64,000 nt of DNA from an uncultured Prevotella sp. (GCA_947170725.1 CAMVUM010000010.1:1-64000); one strand, 5' to 3'; shown: positions 44,307-52,420, counted from the first letter of the stretch. Numbers and translations are program-made. The notes: generated by a model not told the origin, from the sequence alone.

Positions 44307-44432
44307 TTATCCCCCCGTCTTACATCCCGGACACTGTCCCGTTCCGACGCAGTTGTCGCAACAAAACGAATCCCGAACAAGCATACACAAACAACCAAAA
44401 TCCAAAATTATTATAAGATTTTTGGATTCCAT
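44307..44432 (-). CDS. 41-residue cysteine-rich small ORF (DnaJ-type CxxCxGxG motif)
   Basis: From the ATG at 44432 the ORF encodes a hydrophobic N-terminal half followed by a cysteine cluster, SFCCDNCVGTGQCPGCKTGG, to the stop. CDNCVGTG fits the DnaJ zinc-finger repeat CxxCxGxG exactly and CPGCKTGG is a close variant, so one zinc site is plausible. It lies 53 bp after the MATE gene on the same strand. The region around its start is duplicated at a 32-bp distance (44411-44434 and 44443-44466). Expression is unproven; chance cannot be excluded for so short an ORF. Confidence 0.45.
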   Translation of the reverse strand: MESKNLIIILDFGCLCMLVRDSFCCDNCVGTGQCPGCKTGG

Positions 44433-44485
44433 TCTAAATTTTTTATAAGATTTTTGGATTCCATTCCACCTCTTCCCCGCGGCCA

Positions 44486-45796
44486 CTATATCCTCCCGGC
44501 AATCTTCCGGCGGTATATCACCGTCTGGACGGCGCCGCGCGAAGCGAGATAGAGCGTCATGGCGAGCCACAGGGCATGATTGCCGAACGACGGATGGAGG
44601 CCGAAGAAGACAGCGAAGAAGATGGCGGCGGATATGGCAAGTGACACAAGCATGCCACGTGTGGCGGTGACACCGATGAAGATGCCGTCCCAGACAAAGG
44701 CGGCCATGCTGCACAGCGGAATGACAAGCGCCCACGGAAAATAGCAGGATGAGGCACTGATGACAGCCTCGTCGTCGGTGAGCAGGCGCAGGAACGGTGT
44801 TCCGCCGACGGCATAGACAACGGTAAAGGCCACGCCCATCAGCAGCCCCCAAAGGAAAAGCCGCCTGACGGTGTCGCGGAAAGCCACGCCGTTGCGCGCT
44901 CCGTAGTACCGTCCGCCGAGCGCCTCGCCGGCATTGGCGAAGCCGTCCATGACGTAGGAGAAGAGCAGGAAGAGCTGCATGAGCACAGTGTTGACAGCCA
45001 GAATGACCGCCCCCTGACGCGCTCCTGCCGAAGTGAAATAGAGATTGACGGCCACAAGACAGAGCGTCCGCAGAAAGATGTCGCGGTTGACGGTGAAGAA
45101 ACGGCTCAGTTCGCTCCGCCGCAGCACGCCTGTCCACACCATATAGCGCCCCAGCCGGCCGTGATGGCGCAGCAGGAGCACGGCGGCAGCGGCCAGACCG
45201 GCATACTGGGCGATGACCGTGCCCATGGCCACGCCCTCTATACGCAGGCCCAGACCGTAGACGAGCGTAAGGCTCGCACAGATGTTGACAACGTTCTGCA
45301 TGATGGAGACGAACATAGGTATGCGCGTGTTCTGCATGCCGACGAACCATCCCATCAGCCCGTAAAGTCCCAGCACGGCGGGCGCACCCCATACGCAGAT
45401 GGAGAAATAAACACGTGACAGCGGCTCAACATCGGCCGTGGGCTTCATCAGACGCACCATAAGCCACTCCAACCCCCACTGACCCGCAATCAGCATCAGC
45501 GCCACCGCGAGAGCTACGGCCACCGAACGCACAAGCAGCTGCATGACACCCGTCATGTCACGGCGTCCGAAAGCCTGCGACGTCATGCCGCTGGTGCCCA
45601 TTCGCAGAAAACCGAATATCCAGTAGATGAGGTTGAACGTCATCGAGCCGACGGCTATGGCACCGATATATGCGGCGTCGCCAAGATGGCCCACGATGGC
45701 TACGTCAACGAGGCCGAGCAGCGGCACGGTGATGTTCGACACTATTGAAGGTACTGCAATACGCAGTATGCGGCGGTCAAGTCGGATTATTTTCAT
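44486..45796 (-). CDS. MATE family efflux transporter (DinF-like)
   Basis: 436 residues from the ATG at 45796 (MKIIRLDRRILRIAVP). About 12 membrane helices are visible. The N-terminal signature SNITVPLLGLVDVAIVGHLG and the fragment GFLRMGTSGMTSQAFGRRD are characteristic of the DinF branch of MATE proteins. It exports organic cations or other small molecules in exchange for Na+ or H+; the substrate is unknown. The upstream in-frame ATG at 45847 has no family support. Confidence 0.93.
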   Translation of the reverse strand: MKIIRLDRRILRIAVPSIVSNITVPLLGLVDVAIVGHLGDAAYIGAIAVGSMTFNLIYWIFGFLRMGTSGMTSQAFGRRDMTGVMQLLVRSVAVALAVALMLIAGQWGLEWLMVRLMKPTADVEPLSRVYFSICVWGAPAVLGLYGLMGWFVGMQNTRIPMFVSIMQNVVNICASLTLVYGLGLRIEGVAMGTVIAQYAGLAAAAVLLLRHHGRLGRYMVWTGVLRRSELSRFFTVNRDIFLRTLCLVAVNLYFTSAGARQGAVILAVNTVLMQLFLLFSYVMDGFANAGEALGGRYYGARNGVAFRDTVRRLFLWGLLMGVAFTVVYAVGGTPFLRLLTDDEAVISASSCYFPWALVIPLCSMAAFVWDGIFIGVTATRGMLVSLAISAAIFFAVFFGLHPSFGNHALWLAMTLYLASRGAVQTVIYRRKIAGRI

Positions 45797-45846
45797 ATAC
45801 GGTATAGCAGCAGAGATATGTTGCCTCGCTTTAGATTTAACGCACA

Positions 45847-46235
45847 TTATGCGAGATTATTTTGCCGGGACGGGGATAATGCAAACGCAAGGTCCTGTCG
45901 CGGCAGAACAGACACCACAAGCAGGAAATCCATTTGAAACAAGATGTTGTCATATATCGGCGTGTCGATGGACAGACAGATAATCTTCTGTAAACTTGTC
46001 CCCTCTTTTATCAGCCTGTCTATCGTATGGTAGAGCATGACCATCTTGCCGACGCGACGCGGCCCCATGAGTATCACTCCACGCTTTATGTCGCGCTGCG
46101 TGACCATCATGTAGAATGTGTCGAGATAGAGCCTCCGCGGCAGAACCATGTAGCCTGCCGGAATCGTGTCGGTCGTCCACCAACATTTTTCATGCGGAGC
46201 AATACCTGTTCTTTTAAAAGTGCATCTATTTTCAT
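45847..46235 (-). pseudogene. Remnant of AAA-type ATPase (AAA_14/DUF4143 family)
   Basis: A family start is visible at 46235 (MKIDALLKEQ), but the frame then shifts near 46205. The rest of the homology continues in another frame: AGYMVLPRRLYLDTFYMM, GVILMGPRRVGKMVMLYHTI and IICLSIDTPIYDN. The P-loop has lost its Thr/Ser (GKM instead of GKT). Homology ends after about 120 residues where the full protein would have about 400. The remnant keeps a -7 element TATCTTTG at 46259-46266 (minus strand). Confidence 0.8.
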
Positions 46236-46368
46236 AATCATAATATGTTATTCTTTTGCAAAGATAATGCAAGCAGACACGATGGGAGCTTGCTCACTGA
46301 TTATTCGCAAGCTAATCAACACGTGTCGAGTGCCGCCTTTCTTCTGCGAAGACACAACAAAATTCAAC

Positions 46369-46435
46369 TAAAGTGACAAAAACGTTAGAATAAGCACACT
46401 GACAAGGGGCTTATTCTAACGCTTTTGTCACTTTA
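46369..46435. repeat. Orphan 27-bp hairpin
   Basis: Arms 46369-46395 and 46409-46435 pair over 27 bp with one mismatch; the loop is 13 nt. The left arm begins TAAAGTGACAAAAACGTTAG. No gene ends nearby on either strand, so it is not an obvious terminator. The surrounding 46273-46530 holds no gene. Confidence 0.75.
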
Positions 46436-46530
46436 AGGCTTTTTCCAGCACACAAACCTTTTATTGCCACACCGCGCTGTGCCGCTGAAAAAAGACAGAA
46501 ATAGCGCTACGGAGACGTTTTCCGTCCCGT

Positions 46531-46565
46531 TTTGTTCGTTATATATGGGAAAAGTCCTATCTTTG
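46531..46565 (+). promoter_or_regulatory. Promoter of thioredoxin-like gene
   Basis: TATCTTTG at 46558-46565 with TTTG at 46531-46534, spacing 23 nt (long). The leader would be about 120 nt. Confidence 0.5.
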
Positions 46566-46694
46566 TGCATGCCAAGCGACATCCGCCGCGCCCGGAAGAT
46601 GGATTCCGCTGCGCGCGGTTGTACTGACGGCTGACACGCAACATAATCATAACAGGCACATTTATCAAACCTGCAATTACAATCAAAACTTTTT

Positions 46695-47312
46695 ATGAAA
46701 ACAAAGATTCCAATCATTTCCCTGCTGCTCCTGCTGCCCTTGACGGCGGTACGGTCGGAAGCGGCACGCAAACTATCTCTCGACGCATCCGCCGAGGCTA
46801 CCATAACCGACACCGCACTGAGCTCATTGGTAGCAGAAAAACGCGCCAAGGACAAGCAGCTTCAGGAGGAGCCGGCGCGCCGTGACAATGTATTCTTCCA
46901 TGAACTGGACGACGTGAAGCCGGAGAACATTCTCGCGACGATACTCGACAAATATAAGGGAAAGGCCGTCGTGGTGGACATCTGGGCCACATGGTGCGGT
47001 CCGTGCAAAGCCGGCCATAGTCAGATGAAGCCGCTGAAAGAGGAGCTTAAGAACGAGGACGTGGTCTTCATCTATCTCACCGGACCTACATCACCGGCCG
47101 ACACATGGCAGAAAATGATTGGCAGCATCGACGGCGACCACTATTATCTGACCAAAGAACAATACAGCTATATCCTCAATAAGCATGAGTCGCAGGGCAT
47201 ACCGACCTATCTCGTCTTCGACCGAGAGGGACGCCTGACGTTCAAGAACATCGGCACGACCTCGAACAAAAACATGAAAGAGGAGATAGAAAAGGCGTTG
47301 GAGTGGCTCTGA
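46695..47312 (+). CDS. Secreted thioredoxin-like (TlpA-type) protein
   Basis: 205 residues with a signal peptide (about 1-22). The thioredoxin fold has the active site WATWCGPCK near residues 98-106, preceded by KYKGKAVVVDIW, and the cis-Pro strand GIPTYLVFDREG. It probably reduces or isomerises disulfides, or supports cytochrome maturation, in the periplasm. The gene is monocistronic with its own promoter and terminator. Confidence 0.9.
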   Translation: MKTKIPIISLLLLLPLTAVRSEAARKLSLDASAEATITDTALSSLVAEKRAKDKQLQEEPARRDNVFFHELDDVKPENILATILDKYKGKAVVVDIWATWCGPCKAGHSQMKPLKEELKNEDVVFIYLTGPTSPADTWQKMIGSIDGDHYYLTKEQYSYILNKHESQGIPTYLVFDREGRLTFKNIGTTSNKNMKEEIEKALEWL

Positions 47313-47335
47313 AAACGGGATGAAGGAGCTGACGG

Positions 47336-47402
47336 AAGCCACGTCTTCCGCACATCGCGCGGGACTCTTGTACTGCGGATGGCGGAAGACGTGGCTTTTT
47401 TC
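47336..47402 (+). terminator. Terminator of thioredoxin-like gene
   Basis: AAGCCACGTCTTCCGC (47336-47351) pairs perfectly with 47382-47397 across a 30-nt loop and is followed by a T tract. It starts 24 nt after the stop codon. Confidence 0.85.
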
Positions 47403-47564
47403 ATGCCTTTATGCTACATTCGGCTTAACTTCTTGCCCCTCTAACCGATTAACTCTCAGATATGACTCATCAAATTCCCGGACAAACCTCCTCCAACTCC
47501 CAAATAAAACTCCTAAATGACGTTACATAATCCTAAAACCCATACGCTTTCAGAGAATGTGATG

Positions 47565-47572
47565 TATATTTG
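47565..47572 (+). promoter_or_regulatory. -7 element of bcp
   Basis: TATATTTG, 69 nt upstream of the ATG; no clear -33 element. The gap 47403-47564 shows no gene. Confidence 0.45.
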
Positions 47573-47640
47573 CAGTACGCATAAAGCAAGACAGCAGCAT
47601 ACATGAACAAAAACAACAGTACACATAAACAAAAACAATA

Positions 47641-48096
47641 ATGATAATGGAAACAGGAAACAAGGCGCCGGAAATTCTCGGGCGCGACGAAAACGGACAG
47701 GAAGTGAAACTGAGCGACTTCGCAGGCAAGAAACTGGTGCTCTATTTCTACCCGAAGGACATGACCTCGGGATGTACAAGTCAGGCCTGCAACCTTCGCG
47801 ACAACTATGAAGCTCTACGCAGTGCGGGCTATGAGATTGTCGGTGTGAGCATCAACGACGAGAAATCACATCAGAAATTCATCGCCAAGAACGAACTGCC
47901 GTTCCACCTCATCGCCGATACGGAACACGCTCTGGCCGACCAGTTCGGCGTATGGGGTGAGAAAAGCATGTACGGCCGGAAGTATTTCGGAACGTTCCGT
48001 ACGACGTTCATCATCGCCGAAGACGGCACCATAGAGCGAATCATCGAGCCGAAGAAGATAAAGGTAAAGGACCATGCGGCCCAGATTCTGGGCTGA
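47641..48096 (+). CDS. bcp: Thioredoxin-dependent peroxiredoxin, Bcp/PrxQ type
   Basis: 151 residues. The peroxidatic and resolving cysteines are in DMTSGCTSQACNLRD (Cys45 and Cys50), the PrxQ spacing. KLVLYFYPKDMTSGC, the Arg in KYFGTFRTTFII and VKDHAAQIL complete the signature. It reduces peroxides using thioredoxin. An ATG two codons later (47647) is an equally possible start. Confidence 0.94.
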   Translation: MIMETGNKAPEILGRDENGQEVKLSDFAGKKLVLYFYPKDMTSGCTSQACNLRDNYEALRSAGYEIVGVSINDEKSHQKFIAKNELPFHLIADTEHALADQFGVWGEKSMYGRKYFGTFRTTFIIAEDGTIERIIEPKKIKVKDHAAQILG

Positions 48097-48201
48097 CGGA
48101 ATCTGAACGGCAGGCCGAAAACTACACAAACAGTTGAGGCCGACAAACCGGAAAGAAAAACAAGTGCCCGGACAAAGGGCTGATGAAAGGAGGATAAAAA
48201 C

Positions 48202-49146
48202 ATGAAAAGGATTCTTTATGCCATAGCGGCGGTGGTCGTTGTCGTCACAGCCGCCGTTGTCGGAAGCAGCTTCTATCTGCTTTCATACGCACTCACGCCC
48301 GACCCCAACCGCCATGACATGGACAGCGCCTACGCACAGCTGTTCTGTGAATATCCCGACATGCGCCAATGGACAGACAGTATGCGCAGCGGCGGGCTGC
48401 TGAGAGACACGTTTGTTGTCATGCCGACAGGCGAACGCCACCACGCTCTCTATGCCCGCGCCGACGGGGCGCACGGGAGGACGGCGGTCATCGTGCACGG
48501 ATATAAGGACTGCGCTGTCAAATTCCTCTATCTCGGACGGATGTATCAGCACGATTTGGGTTGGAACATCCTCATGCCTGACCTCCACGCCCACGGTCTC
48601 AGCGACGGCGACGCGATACAGATGGGATGGCTCGACAGGCTGGACGTAATCCGGTGGACGGAGGTGGCGGAAGAACTTTTCCGCGACAGCGTTTGTAAGA
48701 CACAAATGGTCGTGCATGGCGTATCCATGGGCGCTGCCACTACAATGTGCGTGGCAGGCGAGAAACTGCCACCATACATCAACCGTTTTGTAGAAGACTG
48801 CGGTTATACGAGCGTAGCCGACGAATTTACGGTACAGCTGAAGGAACAGTTCGGACTGACGGCTTTCCCCATCATACCGGTTGCAGGAATGCTATGCAAG
48901 ATGAAATACGGCTGGAGTTTCAACGAGGCGTCGCCCTTGCATAAGGTCAGCCAATGCCGACGGCCGATGCTCTTCATCCATGGCGATGCCGACAAATTCG
49001 TGCCGACGTGGATGCTGAAACCTCTCTATACGGCCAAACCTGGATATAAGGAGGTCATGATTACGCGCGGAACGGGCCACGCCCGCTCTTTCCACGACAA
49101 TCCGGAAGACTATCAGGACAAGGTCGGCACGTTTTTGAGACGCTGA
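48202..49146 (+). CDS. Alpha/beta hydrolase, membrane-anchored
   Basis: 314 residues. A hydrophobic N-terminal helix (about 5-30) anchors or exports it. The fold is recognised from AVIVHGYKDCAVKFLYLG, the nucleophile elbow VVHGVSMGAAT (Ser near 175), HGDADKFVP (acid) and GTGHARSFHD (His). It resembles FrsA/BAAT-like hydrolases of Bacteroidales. The substrate is unknown. It lies 105 bp after bcp on the same strand. Confidence 0.86.
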   Translation: MKRILYAIAAVVVVVTAAVVGSSFYLLSYALTPDPNRHDMDSAYAQLFCEYPDMRQWTDSMRSGGLLRDTFVVMPTGERHHALYARADGAHGRTAVIVHGYKDCAVKFLYLGRMYQHDLGWNILMPDLHAHGLSDGDAIQMGWLDRLDVIRWTEVAEELFRDSVCKTQMVVHGVSMGAATTMCVAGEKLPPYINRFVEDCGYTSVADEFTVQLKEQFGLTAFPIIPVAGMLCKMKYGWSFNEASPLHKVSQCRRPMLFIHGDADKFVPTWMLKPLYTAKPGYKEVMITRGTGHARSFHDNPEDYQDKVGTFLRR

Positions 49147-49191
49147 AAGAGGGGCAGGAGCAGAATTATAGAAATAGGATTGGAGACAAAG

Positions 49192-49227
49192 AAATCGCAT
49201 GCTTATTCAACGTCAAGCATGCGATTT
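49192..49227. terminator. Terminator between hydrolase and GT2 genes
   Basis: A 13-bp perfect stem (AAATCGCATGCTT at 49192-49204 with 49215-49227) with a 10-nt loop lies between convergent genes. The AT-rich flanks allow action on both. Confidence 0.8.
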
Positions 49228-49270
49228 ATATTAGATAAGAACCTGATCCGGCACCAAGAAAGGCGTTCCT

Positions 49271-50056
49271 TCAATAGATTTTGGCCCTGACAACAAACCA
49301 GCAGTGCATCAGCAGGGTCGCAAGATGGCCGTAGTGGTTCACCATGACGCGGTAACGTTCGCGAAGGGAGTCGTGATGATGAAGCGTGGTCTGGCCCTCT
49401 TCGGTATAGCAGGCCACTGTCTGGTCCACATTGACGAGCGGCAGACGGCGTCGGCGGGCTTCTTTCATGACCCGGATACACCAATCGACGTCGGCCGAAT
49501 AGCGATAGCGGAGATTGTATGGGATTTCATGGGCAATGTCCGTCCGGGCGTAGAAAGCCTGATGGCATACCAGCATGCCCTGCATGAACGACCGCCATGT
49601 CAGGCGACGGGGCGGTCGCAGGCGACGCGGACGGAGGTAACGGCCATCGCCATCAACGATGTCGGTGTCGCCATAGAGCACTGCCGGCCATTCTTCCGAT
49701 GGAGTTTCTTCGAGCTTTCCTCGCCTTATGACAGTTTCTATGGTGTCGTCGGAGGGAAAGAAATCGCCCGCGTTGAGGAACAGGACATAGTCGCCTGTAG
49801 CGCGCTGAAGCCCTTTGTTCATTGCGTCATAAAGCCCGCGGTCCGGCTCGGAGGTGATTAAGACCTTGTGGCCGCAGCCCGAAACATCGGAGCGCCGGGC
49901 GTAGTCCTCGGCAATGGCTACGGTGTCGTCGGACGACGCGCCGTCAACGATGATGTGGCTGACGTACGGCCACGTCTGACGGAGCACACTGTCAAGCGTG
50001 CGGGACAGGCAACCGGCGGCATTATATGTTATGGTGACGATGGTGAATGTTATCAT
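49271..50056 (-). CDS. Glycosyltransferase family 2
   Basis: 261 residues from the ATG at 50056. The GT-A fold is seen in ITFTIVTITYNAAGCLSRTL, VDGASSDDTVAIAEDY, PDRGLYDAMNKGLQRATGDY and VLFLNAGDFFPSD. It is related to colanic-acid/capsule glycosyltransferases (WcaA type). It transfers a sugar from a nucleotide donor to a cell-surface glycan. The upstream gene is a GT4, on the same strand, with a 22-bp repeat array between them that abuts the start codon. Confidence 0.93.
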   Translation of the reverse strand: MITFTIVTITYNAAGCLSRTLDSVLRQTWPYVSHIIVDGASSDDTVAIAEDYARRSDVSGCGHKVLITSEPDRGLYDAMNKGLQRATGDYVLFLNAGDFFPSDDTIETVIRRGKLEETPSEEWPAVLYGDTDIVDGDGRYLRPRRLRPPRRLTWRSFMQGMLVCHQAFYARTDIAHEIPYNLRYRYSADVDWCIRVMKEARRRRLPLVNVDQTVACYTEEGQTTLHHHDSLRERYRVMVNHYGHLATLLMHCWFVVRAKIY

Positions 50057-50160
50057 ATACAATATGGAATGGTGTTATATACGATGTGGAATGACATTAT
50101 ATACAGTATAGGATGGCATTATATACAGTATGGAACCATATCATATATAATGTGCATCCG
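50051..50160. repeat. 22-bp tandem repeat array between glycosyltransferase genes
   Basis: Units start at 50051, 50073, 50095, 50117 and 50139. ATATAC (ATATAT in the last) recurs at 50055, 50077, 50099, 50121 and 50143, exactly 22 bp apart. The third and fourth units share CATTATATACAGTAT. The array fills the whole 106-bp intergenic space, and its first unit contains the GT2 start codon on the minus strand. Confidence 0.85.
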
Positions 50161-50162
50161 CA

Positions 50163-51437
50163 TCAAATCCGGTAGTGTTTCTGCGCCATGGCATGATTGT
50201 AGACCTCTATGTATTTGAGGGCGACAATCTGCTGGGAATAGCTTGAGGCGACTTTCGAAACGGCAGCGCGGCGCAATCCTTCGGTGTTCTCGTGGCCGAG
50301 CACCCAGGTGATGCCTGAGGCAAGATCGGCGGAATCACGATATGCGGCGACATATCCGTTGCGGAGGTGGTCTATCATCTCCGGTATGCCGCCGATGCGG
50401 AAGCCTACGCAGGGAACGCCGCAGGCCATCGCCTCCATGATTGTGTTTGGAAGATTGTCCTCAAGGGACGGCAGGACAAAGACGTCGGCGGCATTGTAGA
50501 TGTCGACTATGCGGTGTTCGTCGCTCACATAGCCCAACGGAATCACCTTCATGGGCAACTGCGAGGCCACCTCCTCGGCATGGCCGCCAAGCACGGCGAC
50601 GCATGTTCCGGCGGCAAGTTCGGGATTCGCCTCCGCAATACGGGCCAGAGCCTCAACAAAATAGTCCATACCCTTGCGGCGGTCTGTCACACGCTGCGAT
50701 ACGAAAAGAATCAGACGGCTGTCTTCGGGCAGCCCCAGCAGATGGCGCGCGACGGCACGGTCTGTCGGGCGGAAGACACTGGTGTCGATGGCATTGGGTA
50801 TGTCGGTGACATGCTGGCCGCGGAGCAAAGCACTGCGTCGGGCCTCTCCGGCCAGCCACTTGCTGCACGCAACGTAGTAGACACTGCGATCGCTGAGCAT
50901 GCGCATCTTCTTCCGCCACACCTTTGCGGACAGGTCGTTGTCACCGCCACCTCCGGGCAGCAGCGGACAGCGCCGGCAGCTACTCTTGAACATGCCGCAT
51001 CCGCGGGCGTAGTGGCAGATGGACGATGCCGGCCATAGATCGTGCATGGTCCACACCACGGGTTTTCCCGAGTCGAGGATCCGGCGTATGCCGTTGAGCG
51101 AAAGCATGCCTTGATTGACCCAATGCAGGTGTATAACGTCGGCCTCACGGAACTCCCGCGTGTCGGTAATGTCGGTTCCGCTGTTGGCGATGTCTATTTC
51201 GAAGAGCCTGTCGCGCGAGAAATAAAGCCTGAAAAAGATGACCAGCCGTTCCCACAGGAAGTGCCAGCGGAGCCGCCAGCGCCGTGACAGTCCCGAGACG
51301 GTGATGTTGTCGGACTCTTTTTCGGCCACGAGCATGCGTGCCTTTACTCCGTTGTTGTTGAGCGCATCCATGAGCCGCCGTGCCGCCACGGCCGCCCCAC
51401 CCGTGCTCTCGCTCTTGTTGACTATGAGTACTCTCAT
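50163..51437 (-). CDS. Glycosyltransferase family 4
   Basis: 424 residues. N-terminal MRVLIVNKSESTGGAAVAAR binds the acceptor side. The GT-B C-terminal half has ILFVSQRVTDRRKGMDYFV, VIPLGYVSDEHRIVDIYNAA and the EX7E motif in LEDNLPNTIMEAMACGVPC. A cysteine-rich segment CHYARGCGMFKSSCRRCP lies at about 155-175, a known feature of one GT4 subgroup. It probably acts with the adjacent GT2 in surface polysaccharide synthesis. Confidence 0.93.
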   Translation of the reverse strand: MRVLIVNKSESTGGAAVAARRLMDALNNNGVKARMLVAEKESDNITVSGLSRRWRLRWHFLWERLVIFFRLYFSRDRLFEIDIANSGTDITDTREFREADVIHLHWVNQGMLSLNGIRRILDSGKPVVWTMHDLWPASSICHYARGCGMFKSSCRRCPLLPGGGGDNDLSAKVWRKKMRMLSDRSVYYVACSKWLAGEARRSALLRGQHVTDIPNAIDTSVFRPTDRAVARHLLGLPEDSRLILFVSQRVTDRRKGMDYFVEALARIAEANPELAAGTCVAVLGGHAEEVASQLPMKVIPLGYVSDEHRIVDIYNAADVFVLPSLEDNLPNTIMEAMACGVPCVGFRIGGIPEMIDHLRNGYVAAYRDSADLASGITWVLGHENTEGLRRAAVSKVASSYSQQIVALKYIEVYNHAMAQKHYRI

Positions 51438-51453
51438 TGGGCGTGATATGTTT

Positions 51454-51538
51454 TATACAAAGATAGTGCAAACGAGTGCTATGAAAGTTCACTTTCTATA
51501 TGCCGAGCGCAGCCTATCTTATGCAAAGATAGTGCAAA
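51454..51538 (-). promoter_or_regulatory. Duplicated promoter-like segment upstream of GT4
   Basis: A 20-bp word (TTAT-CAAAGATAGTGCAAA with one variable base) occurs at 51454-51473 and 51519-51538. Each copy carries TATCTTTG on the minus strand. The proximal copy is 20 nt before the ATG. No proper -33 box is visible for either. Confidence 0.45.
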
Positions 51539-51626
51539 AATCCGACTTCACGAAGTGTATGGAAAGTTTTTTGGGCTCTACGTTTACATTAGTTTATAAG
51601 CAGAGGACACTGTCTGCCGATATGAC

Positions 51627-51717
51627 GTAAACACAAAGGCGCGGAGTCGCGAAGGTGCGGGCCGACATATATGTTCCATCGTGATGAATCTTTGCGCTTT
51701 CGCATTATTGCGTTTAC
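51627..51717. repeat. Imperfect inverted-repeat element
   Basis: The ends are GTAAAC and GTTTAC, with inner GCGAAG- and CTTTGCGC-type words resembling the ACGCAAAG family at 12632-12757. It is 91 bp long. It lies in a gap without a gene (51539-51848). Confidence 0.5.
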
Positions 51718-51848
51718 ACGCATAAACCGCAATCCCCGTCCGTTGCATTTCCCAATAAAAACACCTGTTTTTTGTTGTTGTGTGCGCAAACAGCCTTTGA
51801 TTTACGTCAAGAATGATACGATTTTATTCATTTTGCATACCCAAAATA

Positions 51849-51879
51849 TTTGTTGGTCCGCTCAATCGTCGTACCTTTG
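51849..51879 (+). promoter_or_regulatory. Consensus promoter of putative ncRNA
   Basis: TTTG (51849-51852), 19-nt spacer, TACCTTTG (51872-51879): one of the best promoter matches in the window. Transcription should begin near 51886. Confidence 0.8.
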
Positions 51880-51885
51880 CATCGT

Positions 51886-52153
51886 CAAAAGGTTAATAGA
51901 TTGTTTTAGGTTAGTAGTAATATTTATAGTTTTAGGTTTTTAGTTATTGGTAAAAAGAAAGTTTCAAATGTGGATAACAGAGGCAACCGTGAGGTTCCCT
52001 TAACTTTCGAAGAAAAGGTTAGTATCGGCCACGGACGTCATGCAGGCCATAAGTGATGGCGGCAGACTTCCGACCGAGAACCAAAATAAAATGATTATTC
52101 ATTTTAACATAGGCTTTGAACGCCACTGCTCGTTGACGAGTGGTGGCGTTTTT
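51886..52153 (+). ncRNA. Putative structured non-coding RNA, about 265 nt
   Basis: A consensus promoter and a strong terminator define this transcript, and no plausible ORF lies between them. Local structure is evident: AACC-GTGA-GGTT near 51993, a GNRA-type tetraloop; AACTTT and AAAGGTT around 52002-52020; and GGCC paired across 52029-52053. The 5' third is A/T rich and T/G-runs dominate (TTTAGGTTAGTAG). The conserved marks of RNase P, tmRNA and SRP RNA are absent. A 6S-like or other regulatory RNA is possible. I cannot assign a family. Confidence 0.55.
52119..52153 (+). terminator. Terminator of putative ncRNA
   Basis: AACGCCACTGCTCG pairs with CGAGTGGTGGCGTT (14 bp, two G-T pairs) around TTGA and continues into T5. 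Confidence 0.9.
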
Positions 52154-52282
52154 AGTATGTCCCGGCCATCATTTCGGCGAATGCCGGTATGGATATGGGT
52201 GCACAAAAAGATTCTGCCGGATTGTTATTATATGATTTGGATGCCACACCGCAAGACCTACGGCAACGCCATACGGGCTATG

Positions 52283-52315
52283 AAATAAAAAAGAGAGACC
52301 CGAAAGTCTCTCTTT
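52283..52315 (-). terminator. Terminator of tRNA-Arg
   Basis: A 10-bp stem (AAAGAGAGAC at 52290-52299 with 52306-52315) is followed on the minus strand by TTTTATTT. It begins 1 nt after the tRNA 3' end. Confidence 0.85.
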
Positions 52316-52316
52316 G

Positions 52317-52390
52317 TGACTCCTGCAGGATTCAAACCTGCAACCTTCTGATCCGTAGTCAGATGCTCTATTCAGTTGAGCTAAGGAGCC
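52317..52390 (-). tRNA. tRNA-Arg (anticodon ACG)
   Basis: 74 nt. The acceptor GGCTCCT pairs with AGGAGTC (one G-T), discriminator A. The D-arm is AGCTCAACTGAATAGAGC. The anticodon arm CTGACTACGGATCAG gives ACG, normally edited to ICG to read CGU/CGC/CGA. The T-arm GCAGGTTTGAATCCTGC is standard. CCA is not encoded. Confidence 0.96.
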
Positions 52391-52420
52391 TCACGCGCTC
52401 TCCGTTCCCGAATTGCGGTG

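Noticed and set aside
44433..45392. Long minus-strand frame overlapping the MATE gene
   Set aside because: Its body is an out-of-frame shadow of the MATE gene; only the last 41 codons, beyond the MATE stop, were kept as a possible small ORF.
46433..46855. 140-residue minus-strand ORF
   Set aside because: Covers the promoter and signal-peptide region of the thioredoxin-like gene in antisense; no domain is visible.
52040..52288. 82-residue ORF
   Set aside because: It runs through the strong terminator at 52119-52153 and has no family resemblance.
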